Shown piece by piece: positions 5,295 through 7,031 of a stretch of DNA of 7,031 bases. The DNA is from an uncultured Ruminococcus sp. (GTDB lineage: Bacteria > Bacillota > Clostridia > Oscillospirales > Acutalibacteraceae). The stretch's first letter is position 1, and every line of letters begins with the position of its first letter. The notes beneath the pieces are model-generated. The model did no database searches, was not told where the DNA came from, and saw nothing but the letters and a program-made list of their open reading frames with translations. The translations under genes were made by a program, and so were the position numbers. The stretch is taken from the NCBI GenBank assembly GCA_902772795.1, contig CACYBZ010000292.1, positions 1 to 7,031 of the forward strand, read 5' to 3'.

Positions 5295-6668
5295 TCAGTC
5301 AATAACATAGACTGTCACGTCACGTCTGCCGAATACACAGCATTCGTCTTCGGTATCATAGAACACATCGACAAGTACTCTGCCGTCCATCAATGCACCG
5401 CCCGTATCAATCGCAGTGGCATAGCCGTAGACAAATCCGTCATCGCTGACAACATAGAGCTTTGAACCGTAAGGAATGATGTTCGGGTTTACCGCAACAC
5501 CGCCGACACATACAGGATTTCCCGTAGCGGTGAGTGACCCCGCAGGTTCTGTATAGGCTGTACCTGTACCGTGGTAGCAGGCGGTATAGGAAACGGCATT
5601 GCCGTTTTCGTCATAGAAAACATTGTCACCGTAACTTTTTGTCGGGAATGAGGAATAATCGTTGTCTGTTTCTTCTTCGCTGACAGATGAGTTATTGTCA
5701 GCATTTTCGGCATTGTCGCTTACCATACTGGTGACGGCTTTTTTAGTTTTCTTTCTGGTCTGTACAGCCGTTGCTTCTTCGGTGGGAGCGTCGGTGGGTG
5801 TTTCACTGGCGGTTTCCTTTGTGCCCACCAGAATGACTTCTTTGACGGCTTCTTTTACGACATCGTAGCTGACATAGGAAACATCGGTAATTTCCCCGTT
5901 GACGAGTGTCTGTCTGACAACGCTGGTAACTTTACCGTCAACGCCCTTTACCTTGACTTTGGTCTTACCCTTTGCGAGGGTATCCGAGTAGACTTTTTCG
6001 GTTTCAAAAGCGACCTTTTCACTGGAAGTCACTTCTCTGAAACTTACCCTGGTTACGGTAATTTCCATACCGTCCCTGACTTCTTCTTCTGTACTGCAAC
6101 TGACAGTATCATTTTTGCTGAGTTTGATATTCAGATAAGCCAGAGCATTTCCGACTTTGCCGACAGGAACTTTTTCGGTTATGGTTTTGTTATCGGCGGT
6201 AACGCTGACTGTACGGAATTCGGAAACATTTACTGTCATATTTTCCCGAAGAACAGTATTCTGAGAGGGAACAACAATATGATTGTCGGTAATATTCAGA
6301 CCGACATTTTTTACCAGTTCACCGACAGTGCCACCCGTGACGCTGTATGCTGTCTTTACGCCGTTGATGTCGGTATAGACGGTGAAAGCTCTGGTAACAT
6401 GGATTGTGATAACGCCGTCTTTTTCAGAAGAGAAAACCTTGTCATTGTCAGCGAGTCTGACATCGGCGTTGGCAAGAATTTCATCGGTATCTGCGGTAAT
6501 GGTACTCATAGTGAGGGTCTGACCGTCAACATTGATAACAGCCGTCTTGTTCAACGCACCTACCGAAAACGCTGATGTGAGCAGAATAGCACTCATGATA
6601 AGCGTTACCATACCACGCTGAAAGGCTGATTTGGTTTTATTTCCGTTTGAGCTGTCTGTTACAAACAT
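5295..6668 (-). CDS. yabE: YabE/Rpf-like cell-wall protein with DUF348, G5 and 3D domains
   Basis: 457 residues. Short cytoplasmic start with one hydrophobic segment (20-38, VTLIMSAILLTSAFSVGAL) that anchors or exports the protein. Then come DUF348-type repeats (about 42-92, 94-150 and 152-205; the first is the least clear), a G5 domain (about 206-282, with VAFETEKVYSDTLAKGKTKVKVKGVDG), an acidic Thr/Ser/Glu/Asn-rich linker (about 284-345), and a C-terminal 3D domain (about 378-455). The 3D domain shows YTEPAGSLTATGNP, VAVNPNIIPYGSKLYV, DTGGALMDGRVLVDVFYDT with the conserved aspartates (D421, D434, D438), and FGRRDVTVYV. This order and length match Bacillus YabE. The 3D fold resembles the MltA lytic transglycosylase barrel, so a peptidoglycan-cleaving or remodelling role at the cell surface is likely but not shown here. 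I chose the ATG at 6668 because AAGGAG (6678-6683) lies nine bases upstream; an in-frame ATG at 6710 has no ribosome binding site and would put a non-signal-like stretch before the membrane segment. Single-gene unit, convergent with the importer. Confidence 0.88.
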   Translation of the reverse strand: MFVTDSSNGNKTKSAFQRGMVTLIMSAILLTSAFSVGALNKTAVINVDGQTLTMSTITADTDEILANADVRLADNDKVFSSEKDGVITIHVTRAFTVYTDINGVKTAYSVTGGTVGELVKNVGLNITDNHIVVPSQNTVLRENMTVNVSEFRTVSVTADNKTITEKVPVGKVGNALAYLNIKLSKNDTVSCSTEEEVRDGMEITVTRVSFREVTSSEKVAFETEKVYSDTLAKGKTKVKVKGVDGKVTSVVRQTLVNGEITDVSYVSYDVVKEAVKEVILVGTKETASETPTDAPTEEATAVQTRKKTKKAVTSMVSDNAENADNNSSVSEEETDNDYSSFPTKSYGDNVFYDENGNAVSYTACYHGTGTAYTEPAGSLTATGNPVCVGGVAVNPNIIPYGSKLYVVSDDGFVYGYATAIDTGGALMDGRVLVDVFYDTEDECCVFGRRDVTVYVID

Positions 6669-6683
6669 AGTTACAATCTCCTT

Positions 6684-6711
6684 AATGACAGTTCCTGCTG
6701 TACACGTCATT
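6684..6711 (-). promoter_or_regulatory. Small inverted repeat in the leader next to the yabE-like ribosome binding site
   Basis: The arms AATGAC (6684-6689) and GTCATT (6706-6711) form a 6-bp stem with a 16-nt loop immediately upstream of the AAGGAG site at 6678-6683. An alternative short ACAG/CTGT pairing overlaps it. It could modulate ribosome access, but it is short and AT-rich at its base, so it may mean nothing. Confidence 0.25.
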
Positions 6712-6754
6712 GCATACAGGCGAAATAATTGGTTAAAAAAAGGTTACAAACGGT

Positions 6755-6782
6755 ATTATAGCGATATTGTGGGACAAGTCAA
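6755..6782 (-). promoter_or_regulatory. Sigma-A-type promoter of the yabE-like gene
   Basis: On the minus strand, TTGACT (6777-6782), a 16-bp spacer and a perfect TATAAT (6755-6760) form a strong vegetative promoter. Predicted start is near 6747, giving a leader of about 80 nt to the ATG at 6668. This suggests constitutive or growth-linked expression rather than dependence on an alternative sigma factor. Confidence 0.75.
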
Positions 6783-7031
6783 ATAAAAAGAGATGTGGTT
6801 TTTTATCTATAATGACGGTAAAAATAATTATTTTTCACAAAAAAGACGGCGTTTTCACCCGAAAAAGCCCGAATAAATGTTTTTTGTGGAGTGGCGAACC
6901 CGAAAAATCTGTGCAATTTGTTAAATTTTGATTACATGACCGAAATTTCTGTTACAAATTTGTTTTATTTTTTTGTGCAGATTGCCTTTTGATGGGATTT
7001 ATACGGAGTTTATCCTGATTATTCAAAAAAA
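6783..7031. other. AT-rich non-coding region at the right edge with inverted and direct repeats
   Basis: No convincing gene on either strand. It contains two copies of ACCCGAAAAA (6857-6866 and 6898-6907, 41 bp apart), an 11-bp inverted repeat with wobble pairs (6906-6916 / 6973-6983), and an AAATTT hairpin (6943-6948 / 6956-6961). Runs of A or T are frequent. Seven A at 7025-7031 would be a U-run for a leftward transcript entering from beyond the window, so a terminator may straddle the edge, but its stem is not visible. I do not recognise any known riboswitch here. Confidence 0.4.

Noticed and set aside
5662..5868. Plus-strand hydrophobic reading frame of 68 codons
   Set aside because: It is antisense to the Thr/Ser/Glu-rich linker of the yabE-like gene; the hydrophobic composition is simply the complement of that low-complexity region.
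6669..6710. Upstream in-frame ATG at 6710 as the start of the yabE-like gene
   Set aside because: No ribosome binding site precedes it, whereas the ATG at 6668 has AAGGAG nine bases upstream and gives a normal export segment.
6804..6840. ECF-sigma (SigM/SigX-like) promoter, TGAAAA followed by CGTCAT on the minus strand
   Set aside because: ECF factors control an antisense RNA to yabE in Bacillus subtilis, so it was worth checking. The spacing here is about 14 bases instead of 16-17 and the -35 is imperfect; no antisense ECF promoter was found within the gene either.
6669..7031. A c-di-AMP (ydaO-type) riboswitch upstream of the cell-wall gene
   Set aside because: Such riboswitches often precede cell-wall genes, so I looked on the minus strand, but the conserved GGGGAACC and AGCCCGACAGCTAAC-like blocks are absent, and the promoter leaves only an 80-nt leader.

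Overview
The window looks like a piece of chromosome from a Gram-positive gut or rumen Clostridia bacterium, probably of the Ruminococcus/Oscillospiraceae type. This rests on AGGAGG-type ribosome binding sites before every gene, AT-rich intergenic DNA with sigma-A-type promoters, a lipoprotein sugar-binding protein, a YabE-type G5/3D cell-wall protein, and a GGGGC-hairpin intergenic element of a kind I recall from those genomes. The species assignment is inference, not proof.

Layout from left to right. Positions 1-91 hold a cluster of three short GC-rich hairpins that looks like a dispersed intergenic repeat. It is followed by a long stem-loop (99-153) whose T-tract lies on the minus-strand side, so it can terminate the leftward gene next to it. 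That gene (286-1518, minus) encodes a U32-family protein of the TrhP/YrrO type, predicted to take part in tRNA uridine-34 hydroxylation, and it has its own near-consensus promoter. A 361-bp divergent intergenic region (1519-1879) carries this promoter, a rightward promoter, an A-tract, an inverted repeat and direct repeats. Rightward follows a three-gene CUT1-type carbohydrate ABC importer operon: a lipoprotein binding protein (1880-3295), then, after a strong non-terminator-like stem-loop, two inner-membrane permeases (3426-4268 and 4268-5221) that overlap by one base. A bidirectional terminator (5223-5273) separates the operon from a convergent leftward gene (5295-6668) for a YabE/Rpf-like anchored cell-wall protein with DUF348, G5 and 3D domains. 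Its promoter lies at 6755-6782. The rest, to 7031, is AT-rich non-coding DNA with some inverted repeats.

How the genes work together. The binding protein captures an oligosaccharide outside the cell and delivers it to the permease heterodimer. No ATPase is encoded here, so a shared MsmK/MalK-type ATPase elsewhere is expected to power it. The tRNA-modification gene and the cell-wall gene are separate transcription units with no evident functional link to the importer.

I found no CRISPR array, phage, insertion sequence, rRNA or tRNA, and no convincing undescribed system. The points most worth following up are the intergenic structured elements and the repeats in the divergent promoter region.
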